Source: Intrasporangiaceae bacterium (GTDB lineage: Bacteria > Actinomycetota > Actinomycetes > Actinomycetales > Dermatophilaceae). From it: 7,744 nt of DNA. The translations under genes were made by a program, and so were the position numbers. The notes below the pieces were generated by a model. It was not told the DNA's origin. It saw nothing but the letters and a program-made list of their open reading frames with translations, and made no database searches. Shown here piece by piece: positions 1 through 5,049 of the stretch; positions within the stretch are counted from its first letter, which is position 1, and each line of letters starts with the position of its first letter. The DNA lies in assembly GCA_012518475.1 (NCBI GenBank), contig JAAYSB010000024.1, positions 1-7,744 on the forward strand, in the 5' to 3' direction.

Positions 1-16
1 ATGGGGCTGGGGCTAC

Positions 17-121
17 TTATCCACAGTTCTTGGGGATAACGCCGTGGACAGGACAGCTCGCCTGGGGATAAGCAGGCCGGAACCGGGAGTTATCCACAGG
101 GATGTCCCCAGTTGGGGAGAA
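17..121. promoter_or_regulatory. Cluster of DnaA-box-like 9-mers
   Basis: Seen directly: two perfect copies of the classical DnaA box TTATCCACA on the plus strand (17-25 and 90-98), and two copies of the one-mismatch form TTATCCCCA on the minus strand (31-39 and 63-71). Three weaker minus- or plus-strand relatives also occur: CTGTCCACG (43-51, minus), ATGTCCCCA (102-110, plus) and TTCTCCCCA (113-121, minus). The strong boxes form two inverted pairs, 17/31 facing each other and 63/90 back to back. DnaA binds such 9-mers at origins, at titration or reactivation sites and at some promoters. I see no AT-rich unwinding stretch, and no dnaA or dnaN in the window, so this is not shown to be oriC. 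The inverted pairs could also form hairpins (17-25 with 31-39, loop of 5), but no T-tract follows, which argues against a simple terminator for crgA. Confidence 0.6.
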
Positions 122-147
122 CTACACCCGTGTAATCCGAGCGGTGT

Positions 148-402
148 CTAGCGCCAGCGGGTCGTCATGATGAAGCCGGCCATCATGAAGGCGAAGCCGA
201 CGGCGAGGTTCCAGCGACCGATCTGGGGAACTGGGAACTGCTCCCGGGTGATGTAGAAGACGACGACCCAGAGCAGGCCGAGGAGCATGAGCCCGACCAT
301 GACCGGTGCCCACCAGGTCGGACTCTTCGGGACATCGGCGGTCCGGCGCGTGGGCGGGGGCGTCGAGGCGATCTTCTTCTCTCGTCCGCGTGACTTGGGC
401 AC
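148..402 (-). CDS. crgA: Cell division protein CrgA
   Basis: CrgA is a small inner-membrane protein of actinobacteria. It works with FtsZ-ring and septal wall synthesis proteins (FtsI, FtsQ, PBPs) and in Streptomyces restrains Z-ring assembly. The 84-residue product has the family layout: a basic N-terminus beginning (M)PKSRGREKK, a Pro/Thr-rich linker with RRTADVPKSPTWW, a first membrane helix at about 31-51, a short outer loop (TREQFPVPQIGRW), a second helix at about 64-81, and a final TTRWR. The length equals that of typical Streptomyces CrgA. I chose the GTG at 402 because AGGAG (408-412 on this strand) lies 5 nt upstream and the protein then begins with the family's PKSRGR motif. The in-frame GTG at 408 overlaps that ribosome site. 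The gene is divergent from the DUF881 gene, as in Mycobacterium and Streptomyces. No clear terminator follows it. Confidence 0.95.
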   Translation of the reverse strand: MPKSRGREKKIASTPPPTRRTADVPKSPTWWAPVMVGLMLLGLLWVVVFYITREQFPVPQIGRWNLAVGFAFMMAGFIMTTRWR

Positions 403-478
403 GTGCACTCCTACTGCTCATCAAGCTGCTGATCCGAACCAGACGTGGGTGGCGCCGGTCAGGGCAACACGTCGTCTC

Positions 479-499
479 GCCGGGTAGGTTCCACCCGGC
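479..499. repeat. Perfect 7-bp inverted repeat in the crgA/DUF881 divergent region
   Basis: GCCGGGT (479-485) and ACCCGGC (493-499) are exact reverse complements around a 7-nt spacer. The repeat lies 10 bp upstream of the candidate -10 element of the DUF881 gene, where a -35 box would be, and also upstream of crgA. It could be an operator for a dimeric repressor or activator, or a hairpin in the crgA leader. No known regulator is assigned. Seven-base GC-rich palindromes can arise by chance in DNA of this composition. Confidence 0.4.
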
Positions 500-508
500 C
501 TTGTCACT

Positions 509-521
509 TAGCGTAGATGCA
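509..521 (+). promoter_or_regulatory. Candidate -10 element for a leaderless DUF881 transcript
   Basis: TAGCGT (509-514) fits the actinobacterial -10 pattern TANNNT and ends 6 bp before the A of the ATG at 521. That is the spacing expected if transcription starts on the start codon itself. No Shine-Dalgarno-like sequence lies upstream of this ATG, which agrees with leaderless translation. There is no good -35 hexamer 16-18 bp upstream; the inverted repeat at 479-499 occupies that space, so an activator or alternative sigma factor is possible. Confidence 0.4.
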
Positions 522-1420
522 TGTCGCACGAGACGGGTGCTCCCACCCCGGCCTCCTCCGACGCCGATCGGGCGCCGGAGCGTCTTGACGCGACTGATCA
601 CGCCGATGACGCCGCCGGTGCTGACCCCGAGGAGTGGGCCAGGGGCTGGCGCATCTCCCGCCACCTCACGGTGTGGACGATCCTCGTGCCGCTCGTCGCG
701 ATCTTCGCCGGAGCCCTCTTCTCGGCCAGCTCCGGCGCCGCCCAGGGCACGGACCTGCGCTCGGCCGCCGGTGGCCTTCCCGACCTCATCCGTGAGGAGA
801 CCCGCCGCGGCGAGATCCGGGCGCGCGAGGTGGCCCGCCTGAACACCGAGGTCGAGGAGCTCACCCAGCGGCGTCTGTCGGGCGATCAGGAGGTGTCGAT
901 CATCGTCGACCAGGCCAATGCCCTGGCCCAGACCTCGGGAACGGTGCCCGTCGAGGGACCCGGTGTGGTCGTCTCCCTGACCGACTCGCCGCTGCGCGGT
1001 GACCAGATCCCGTCCTTCCTGCGCTACGACGACCTCGTCGTCCACCAGCAGGATGTCCAGGCGGTCGTCAACGCGCTGTGGCGCGGTGGTGCCGAGGCGA
1101 TGATGATCCAGGACCAGCGGGTCATCAGCACCAGCGCGGTCCGCTGCGTCGGCAACACCCTCATCCTTCAGGGCCGGGTCTACTCCCCGCCGTTCGTCAT
1201 CACCGCCATCGGCGACCCGCGCGACCTCATCTCCGAGCTCAACAACGACCAGGCCATCCAGTACTACCGGCAGCTCGTCGACGTGGCGGGCCTCGGCTAC
1301 GCGGTCGAGCTCAAGGACACCATCGAGGCGCCCGCCTACAGCGGCTCGATACTCCTTCAGCACGCCCGGCCCCTGCGACCGGAGCCGCCGGCTGAGGGCG
1401 ACCCGCAGAACAACGGCTGA
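521..1420 (+). CDS. DUF881 family membrane-anchored protein
   Basis: A 299-residue member of the DUF881 family (related to Bacillus YlxW/YlxX), with the same position as Rv0012 beside crgA in M. tuberculosis. Its molecular function is unknown. Visible parts in order are an acidic, low-complexity cytoplasmic N-terminus (1-40), one membrane helix (about 49-67), a charged stretch likely to be coiled coil (about 86-118, rich in Glu/Arg), and the conserved domain. That domain carries GPGVVVSLTDS (147-157), an ALWRGGAEAMMIQDQR segment (185-200) and GNTLILQGRVYSPPFVITAIGD (split at 211-220 and 221-232). The topology, one helix, coiled coil and outside domain, resembles divisome proteins such as FtsL/DivIC, so a role in wall or division is an inference from shape and neighbours. 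It starts at ATG 521 without a ribosome site, probably leaderless. It leads the plus-strand operon and is 17 bp from the sortase gene. Confidence 0.9.
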   Translation: MSHETGAPTPASSDADRAPERLDATDHADDAAGADPEEWARGWRISRHLTVWTILVPLVAIFAGALFSASSGAAQGTDLRSAAGGLPDLIREETRRGEIRAREVARLNTEVEELTQRRLSGDQEVSIIVDQANALAQTSGTVPVEGPGVVVSLTDSPLRGDQIPSFLRYDDLVVHQQDVQAVVNALWRGGAEAMMIQDQRVISTSAVRCVGNTLILQGRVYSPPFVITAIGDPRDLISELNNDQAIQYYRQLVDVAGLGYAVELKDTIEAPAYSGSILLQHARPLRPEPPAEGDPQNNG

Positions 1421-1437
1421 CGAGCGGACCGTACGGG

Positions 1438-2130
1438 ATGCCCAACGCCCTACGCATCGCTGTCCGGACGATCGGCGAGCTCCTCATCACCGCCGGCCTG
1501 CTCATCGGCCTGTTCCTCGTCTGGCAGCTCTGGTGGACTGACGTCGTCGCCAATCGCGAGCAGGCGCAAGAAGTCCAGGCGCTCACCGCGGCCTTCGAGC
1601 GCGCCGAGGTCCCCGACGACGCCCTCGACCCGGACAGCCTGGTGGAGAACGCGCCCCCCTCGGGTGACGCCTTCGCGATCATCCACATCCCACGCCTCGA
1701 TGCCGACTACGCCCGCCCGATCCTCGAGGACACCGGCCCGGACACCCTCGCCCTCGGCGTCGGCCACTATGTCGGCACCGCCATGCCGGGAGAGATCGGC
1801 AACTTCGCCGTCGCCGGTCACCGGACCACCTACGGCGCCCCGTTCAACCGCATCGCCGAGCTGCAACCAGGTGACGTCATCGTCATCGAGACGAGGAGCG
1901 CCTACCACTCCTATCGCGTCGATCATCACCGGATCGTGCGGCCCTGGCAGACCGAGGTCCTCGAGCCGGCGCCGAGCGAGCCCGGGGTCGAGCCGACCGA
2001 GCGGTGGCTGACCATGACGAGCTGTCACCCGATGTGGTCGGCACGGGAGCGTTACATCCTGCACTCGACGCTGGTCGAGTCGGTCCCCCGTAACCGCACC
2101 ACGCTGTCCGAGATGCTAAGGACTGCCTAG
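1438..2130 (+). CDS. Class E sortase
   Basis: A cysteine transpeptidase that would cut sorting signals of secreted proteins (LAXTG-like motifs in class E) and join them to cell-wall peptide stems. The 230-residue product has an N-terminal membrane anchor (about 12-33), a linker (39-76) and a sortase beta-barrel from about FAIIHIPRL (79-87). All three catalytic residues are visible: His128 in VAGHRTTYG, Cys196 in LTMTSCHP, and Arg205 in SARERYI. TSC replaces the commoner TLxTC, and the catalytic residues are intact. Length and single N-terminal helix match actinobacterial SrtE. The start ATG 1438 has only a weak purine-rich site (CGGA about 10 nt upstream), so coupling to the DUF881 gene is likely. 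Streptomyces has sortases at the equivalent locus, whereas M. tuberculosis does not. No substrate with a sorting signal is in the window. Confidence 0.92.
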   Translation: MPNALRIAVRTIGELLITAGLLIGLFLVWQLWWTDVVANREQAQEVQALTAAFERAEVPDDALDPDSLVENAPPSGDAFAIIHIPRLDADYARPILEDTGPDTLALGVGHYVGTAMPGEIGNFAVAGHRTTYGAPFNRIAELQPGDVIVIETRSAYHSYRVDHHRIVRPWQTEVLEPAPSEPGVEPTERWLTMTSCHPMWSARERYILHSTLVESVPRNRTTLSEMLRTA

Positions 2131-2286
2131 ATGTATGCGTTGATGTGGCGGATCCTGCCCGGCCCGTGGCAGATCCGGCTGCTTCTCGCCCTGGCTCTCC
2201 TCGCGGGCCTGGTCTATGTCCTCTTCACGTGGGTCTTCCCCGAGATCGCGCCGCTCGTCCCGTTCAACGACACGACCGTCGAGTGA
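2131..2286 (+). CDS. Small single-span membrane protein (51 aa), function unknown
   Basis: A 51-codon frame whose ATG follows directly on the TAG stop of the sortase gene (2128-2130). AAGGA at 2118-2122, inside the sortase gene, lies 8 nt upstream as a good ribosome site. The product begins MYALMWRILPGPWQIR, then has one hydrophobic helix (about 17-36, LLLALALLAGLVYVLFTWVF), then PEIAPLVPFNDTTVE. The gene ends 26 bp before pabA. From memory, similar short proteins ending in a PFND-like motif occur between sortase or DUF881 genes and pabA in other actinobacteria. That memory, the ribosome site and the seamless operon position make it a likely real gene. It does not overlap another good frame. 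The function is unknown; a membrane partner of the sortase or divisome is only a guess. Confidence 0.82.
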   Translation: MYALMWRILPGPWQIRLLLALALLAGLVYVLFTWVFPEIAPLVPFNDTTVE

Positions 2287-2312
2287 GGCCCCGCCTAGGG
2301 GACAATGAGCCG

Positions 2313-2948
2313 GTGACCCGGATCCTCGTCGTCGACAACTACGACAGCTTCGTCTTCACGATCGTCGGCTATCTCGAGCAGCTCGGCGCGTCGTGCACCG
2401 TCGTGCGCAACGACGCGGTCTCGCCCGATGACGCAGCGGACTTCGCCGGAGTCCTCGTCTCACCCGGACCCGGAACCCCCGAGGACGCCGGCGTGAGCAT
2501 GGCGATGATCGAGGCCTGCGCCTCCCGGGAGCAACCCATGCTGGGGGTATGCCTGGGTCACCAGGCGCTCGCGGTCGTCACCGGAGCGGTCGTCGACCGG
2601 GCGCCGGAGCTCCTGCACGGCAAGACCTCCCTCGTCGAGCATGACGGCACCGGGGTGCTCGCCGGGCTGCCGCAGCCGTTCACGGCCACCCGCTACCACT
2701 CGCTGACGATCAACCCGGACACGGTGCCGGACACCCTTATCCCGACCGGGCACACCGCGAGCGGCGTCATCATGGCCGTCCGGCACCGGGACCTCCCCCT
2801 CCACGGCGTGCAGTTCCACCCCGAGTCCGTGCTCACCGAGGGAGGTCACCGCATCCTCGCCAACTGGCTCGAGGTCTGCGGGGCGACGCAGGCGGTGGAG
2901 CGCTCCGTCGGGCTGTCACCACTGGTTCGCGACGCCACCCTGGGCTGA
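2313..2948 (+). CDS. pabA: Class I glutamine amidotransferase, aminodeoxychorismate/anthranilate synthase component II (PabA/TrpG)
   Basis: The glutaminase subunit that releases ammonia from glutamine for PabB (4-amino-4-deoxychorismate, folate pathway) and/or TrpE (anthranilate, tryptophan pathway). The 211-residue product shows ILVVDNYDSFVFT (4-16), the oxyanion segment SPGPGTPEDAG (50-60), the nucleophile elbow GVCLGHQ with Cys80, RYHSL (127-131), and GVQFHPESVLTEGG with His169 and Glu171. The triad is complete. I chose GTG 2313 because it gives the usual MTRILVVDNYDSF start and has AGGGGA 10 nt upstream; the frame stays open further left, but that part is not family-like. About 20 residues after LANWLE extend beyond most homologues. 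No trpE or pabB is adjacent, so one enzyme may serve both pathways, as for mycobacterial TrpG at this locus. It is last in the plus-strand operon. Confidence 0.94.
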   Translation: MTRILVVDNYDSFVFTIVGYLEQLGASCTVVRNDAVSPDDAADFAGVLVSPGPGTPEDAGVSMAMIEACASREQPMLGVCLGHQALAVVTGAVVDRAPELLHGKTSLVEHDGTGVLAGLPQPFTATRYHSLTINPDTVPDTLIPTGHTASGVIMAVRHRDLPLHGVQFHPESVLTEGGHRILANWLEVCGATQAVERSVGLSPLVRDATLG

Positions 2949-2951
2949 CCC

Positions 2952-2975
2952 GGGCCGGCTCTCGGCCGAGGGCCC
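2952..2975. terminator. Possible bidirectional terminator hairpin between convergent pabA and pknB
   Basis: The 27-bp gap between the two stop codons contains GGGCC (2952-2956) pairing with GGCCC (2971-2975), enclosing the perfect 10-bp palindrome CTCGGCCGAG (2961-2970). A GC-rich structure fits a shared terminator between convergent operons. No T-tract follows on either strand, so an intrinsic terminator of the classical type is not shown. Confidence 0.35.
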
Positions 2976-4937
2976 TCAGCCGCCCTGTCCGGCGTCCGTC
3001 GGGGGTGGCTCATCCGTCGGCTCCACGGACGGCGGTTCCTCGGTCGGCTCGACCGGTGGTTCCTCCGTCGTGGGCTCCTGGGTCGGTGTCGGCGCCTGGG
3101 CGACGATGAGCTGGATCCGTGTGCCTCGCTCGACGAGCCCGCTGCGCGGCTCCTGCGAGAAGACCGAGCCCTCCTCGACCTCGGTGCTCTCCCGATAGGA
3201 GACGTTGTACAGCAGCCCGTGATCGGAGAGGGTCGACTGCGCCTGGGCCTGGGTGTACCCGATGACATTCGGGACGGTGACCATACCGCTGGAGATCTGG
3301 ACGTTGACCGGGCTCTCGGGATCGACCATGGTGCGGGCCGTGGGATTCTGCCCGACGATCACGCCCTTGTCCTCATCGGAGTCGTCGACCTCGGTGACCT
3401 CGCCGTACGTGAGGTTTCGCTGGACCAGGGCCGTGCGGGCCTGGGTCTCGGTCATGCCGGACAGATCGGGCACCTCGACCTGGCCGGGCCCGGTCGAGAC
3501 GGTCAGGATCACGACGTGTCCCTCTTCGACCTCGACGCCCTCGATCGGGTTCTGGGCCGTGACGGTCTCCTCGGGCTCGTCACTGGCGGCCTCGACGCGC
3601 TCGACCTCCAGGCCTTCGTCGCGCAGGATGGCCTCCGCCTCGTCGTAGGTCTCTCCGACGACGCCCGGCACCGAGATCAGCTGCGGCGACGGCTCCTCCT
3701 CGGTATCGAGGAAGTTCGCCAGGGCGAACCAGCCGATGCCGGCGAGGATCAGGGCGGCGAGGACACCCCAGAGCCAGCCGAGTCCACCGCGCCGCCGCTC
3801 CTCCTCCCGCCCGACCGGTGCGAAGCTCGTGGTATTCGTCGTGCGATAGGCGACCGGGCGGGCCTGCGGCGCGGGGACCGTCGCCGGCACGACCTGGGTC
3901 TGCTGCTCACTGCGACGTGGCGCACCGGTGACGGTCGAATAGACCTCGGTCGGGGCGGAGGAGTCGTCCTTGGCGGCCGCGGCTGCCGCAGCCGTGGCAC
4001 CGTTGCGCTCCGTGACCGGTGAGCCGCTGGCCCTGCGGTAGGCCTCGAGGCCGGTCCAGGCGGCGGCGCTGACCGAGCGACCCATCCGGGCGGACTGGAG
4101 ATCGGCCCGGAAGGACGTCGCGTCCTGATAGCGGTCGTCGCGTCGCTTGGCGAGGGCGTGCAGGACCACGGCGTCGAGCTCGGGGGAGATCTCCGAGGGG
4201 GCGAAGTCACTCGCGAGCGGGGGCTTCTCACCGACATGCTGGTACGCGATCGCGACGGGGGACTCCCCGGTGAACGGTGCCCGCCCCGTGAGGAGCTCGA
4301 ACAGCATGCAGCCGGTCGAGTACAGGTCCGAGCGGGCGTCGACGGTCTGCCCCTGAGCCTGCTCGGGGGAGAGATACTGCGCGGTGCCCATGACCGCCTG
4401 GGTCTGGGTCATCGTCGCGGAGGTGTCGGCCACGGCCCGGGCGATGCCGAAGTCCATCACCTTGACCGAGCCGTCGTCGGCGATCATGACGTTCGCCGGC
4501 TTGATGTCGCGGTGGACGATGCCCATCCGGTGGGAGTACGACAGGGCGTCGAGGACACCCTCGGTGACCCGGGCCGCCTCCTTGCCGCTCATCGGGCCGT
4601 CCTCGGTGAGCACCTGGCGCAGGGTCTTGCCGGAGACATACTCCATGACGATGTAGGGCACGTCGTGCTGGGCGCCGCCACTCTCGGTGATGATCTCGTC
4701 ACCGGAGTCGTAGACGGCGACGATGCTCGCGTGGTTGAGGCCGGCAGCGGACTGGGCCTCGCGCTTGAACCGGGTGAGGAAGGTGGCGTCCCGCGCGAGC
4801 TCGCTGCGCAGCAGCTTGATCGCCACCGGGCGACCGAGCCGCGTGTCGTGACCCTTGTGCACCTCGGCCATGCCCCCCCGACCGATGAGTTCTCCGACCT
4901 CGTAGCGACCACCGAGGATCTGCATTGGCGCGCTCAC
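2976..4937 (-). CDS. pknB: Serine/threonine protein kinase PknB with PASTA domains
   Basis: A membrane Ser/Thr kinase that senses muropeptides or lipid II outside the cell and phosphorylates wall-synthesis and division proteins inside. The kinase domain spans about 12-280: glycine loop GRGGMAEV (19-26), Lys41 (VAIK), Glu60, catalytic HRDIKPAN (142-149, Asp144), DFG (162-164), activation-loop Thr172, Thr175 and Thr177, and GTAQYLSPEQA (184-194). A juxtamembrane linker with an alanine run (316-322) follows, then a membrane helix (about 386-410) and three PASTA repeats (about 420-484, 486-551, 552-614). The last 40 residues are Pro/Glu/Thr-rich. The 653 residues are near the M. tuberculosis length, but that protein has four PASTA units. 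The start is GTG 4937, with GGGAGG 6 nt upstream. It is the last gene of the rodA-pbpA-pknB unit. Confidence 0.97.
   Translation of the reverse strand: MSAPMQILGGRYEVGELIGRGGMAEVHKGHDTRLGRPVAIKLLRSELARDATFLTRFKREAQSAAGLNHASIVAVYDSGDEIITESGGAQHDVPYIVMEYVSGKTLRQVLTEDGPMSGKEAARVTEGVLDALSYSHRMGIVHRDIKPANVMIADDGSVKVMDFGIARAVADTSATMTQTQAVMGTAQYLSPEQAQGQTVDARSDLYSTGCMLFELLTGRAPFTGESPVAIAYQHVGEKPPLASDFAPSEISPELDAVVLHALAKRRDDRYQDATSFRADLQSARMGRSVSAAAWTGLEAYRRASGSPVTERNGATAAAAAAAKDDSSAPTEVYSTVTGAPRRSEQQTQVVPATVPAPQARPVAYRTTNTTSFAPVGREEERRRGGLGWLWGVLAALILAGIGWFALANFLDTEEEPSPQLISVPGVVGETYDEAEAILRDEGLEVERVEAASDEPEETVTAQNPIEGVEVEEGHVVILTVSTGPGQVEVPDLSGMTETQARTALVQRNLTYGEVTEVDDSDEDKGVIVGQNPTARTMVDPESPVNVQISSGMVTVPNVIGYTQAQAQSTLSDHGLLYNVSYRESTEVEEGSVFSQEPRSGLVERGTRIQLIVAQAPTPTQEPTTEEPPVEPTEEPPSVEPTDEPPPTDAGQGG
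3000..3071 (-). repeat. Acidic Pro/Thr repeat encoding the PknB C-terminal tail
   Basis: Codons 623-646 of pknB encode an imperfect repeat of about nine residues: TEEPPVEP, TEEPPSVEP, TDEPPPT. The DNA repeats accordingly, with similar GGTTCCTC and GTCGGCTC blocks. The tail is outside the membrane, beyond the last PASTA domain. Such short tandem units commonly vary in copy number between strains. Confidence 0.7.
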
Positions 4938-4962
4938 GTTTGACCTCCCAGGGTGAGCAGTT

Positions 4963-4981
4963 CTGACGTTTCACAGACGTT
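4963..4981. repeat. Tandem direct repeat upstream of pknB, one helical turn apart
   Basis: CTGACGTT (4963-4970) and CAGACGTT (4974-4981) match at 7 of 8 bases and are spaced by 11 bp, so both lie on the same DNA face. They sit 26-44 bp upstream of the pknB start codon in the pbpA-pknB gap. This arrangement suits a response-regulator-type binding site, but no regulator is identified and the repeat is short. Confidence 0.3.
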
Positions 4982-4990
4982 GGGGTATGC

Positions 4991-5013
4991 GCGGCGCACC
5001 GTGCGTGCACCGC
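4991..5013 (-). other. Stem-loop in the pbpA-pknB intergenic region
   Basis: GCGGCGCAC (4991-4999) and GTGCACCGC (5005-5013) form a 9-bp stem with a 5-nt loop. The single mismatch on the plus strand (C4995/A5009) becomes a G-U pair in the minus-strand transcript, so the structure is best formed in the rodA-pbpA-pknB mRNA. No U-tract follows, which speaks against a classical terminator. It could stabilise the upstream message, attenuate pknB, or be chance. Confidence 0.4.
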
Positions 5014-5049
5014 AGGATGGTGGGCTGGTTCTCGACGTGGGGCGGTGAC

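Noticed and set aside
1..39. ATG at position 1 with a 12-codon frame ending at TAA 37-39
   Set aside because: Too short, lies over DnaA-box-like sequence, has no visible upstream context and no recognisable product.
105..118. Small hairpin TCCCC-AGTT-GGGGA as a crgA terminator
   Set aside because: A stem of only 5 bp with no U-tract in the crgA direction; the same bases are explained by weak DnaA-box-like repeats.
403..408. Upstream GTG (408) as the crgA start
   Set aside because: That codon overlaps the AGGAG ribosome site, whereas GTG 402 is correctly spaced from it and yields the conserved PKSRGR beginning.
122..1363. 413-codon open frame on the minus strand spanning crgA and DUF881
   Set aside because: Composition is Asp/Arg/Gly/Val-rich mirror coding, it overlaps crgA and most of DUF881, and no domain is recognisable. 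It is a high-GC antisense shadow.
2145..2312. Earlier start (ATG 2145) for pabA
   Set aside because: The extra residues are Arg/Pro-rich, overlap the 51-codon membrane gene in another frame, and have no counterpart in the family. GTG 2313 gives the standard N-terminus.
3219..4022. Long plus-strand frame opposite pknB
   Set aside because: Lies wholly over the PASTA and linker codons of pknB and has shadow-type composition. The similar frame at 4158-4943 was rejected for the same reason.
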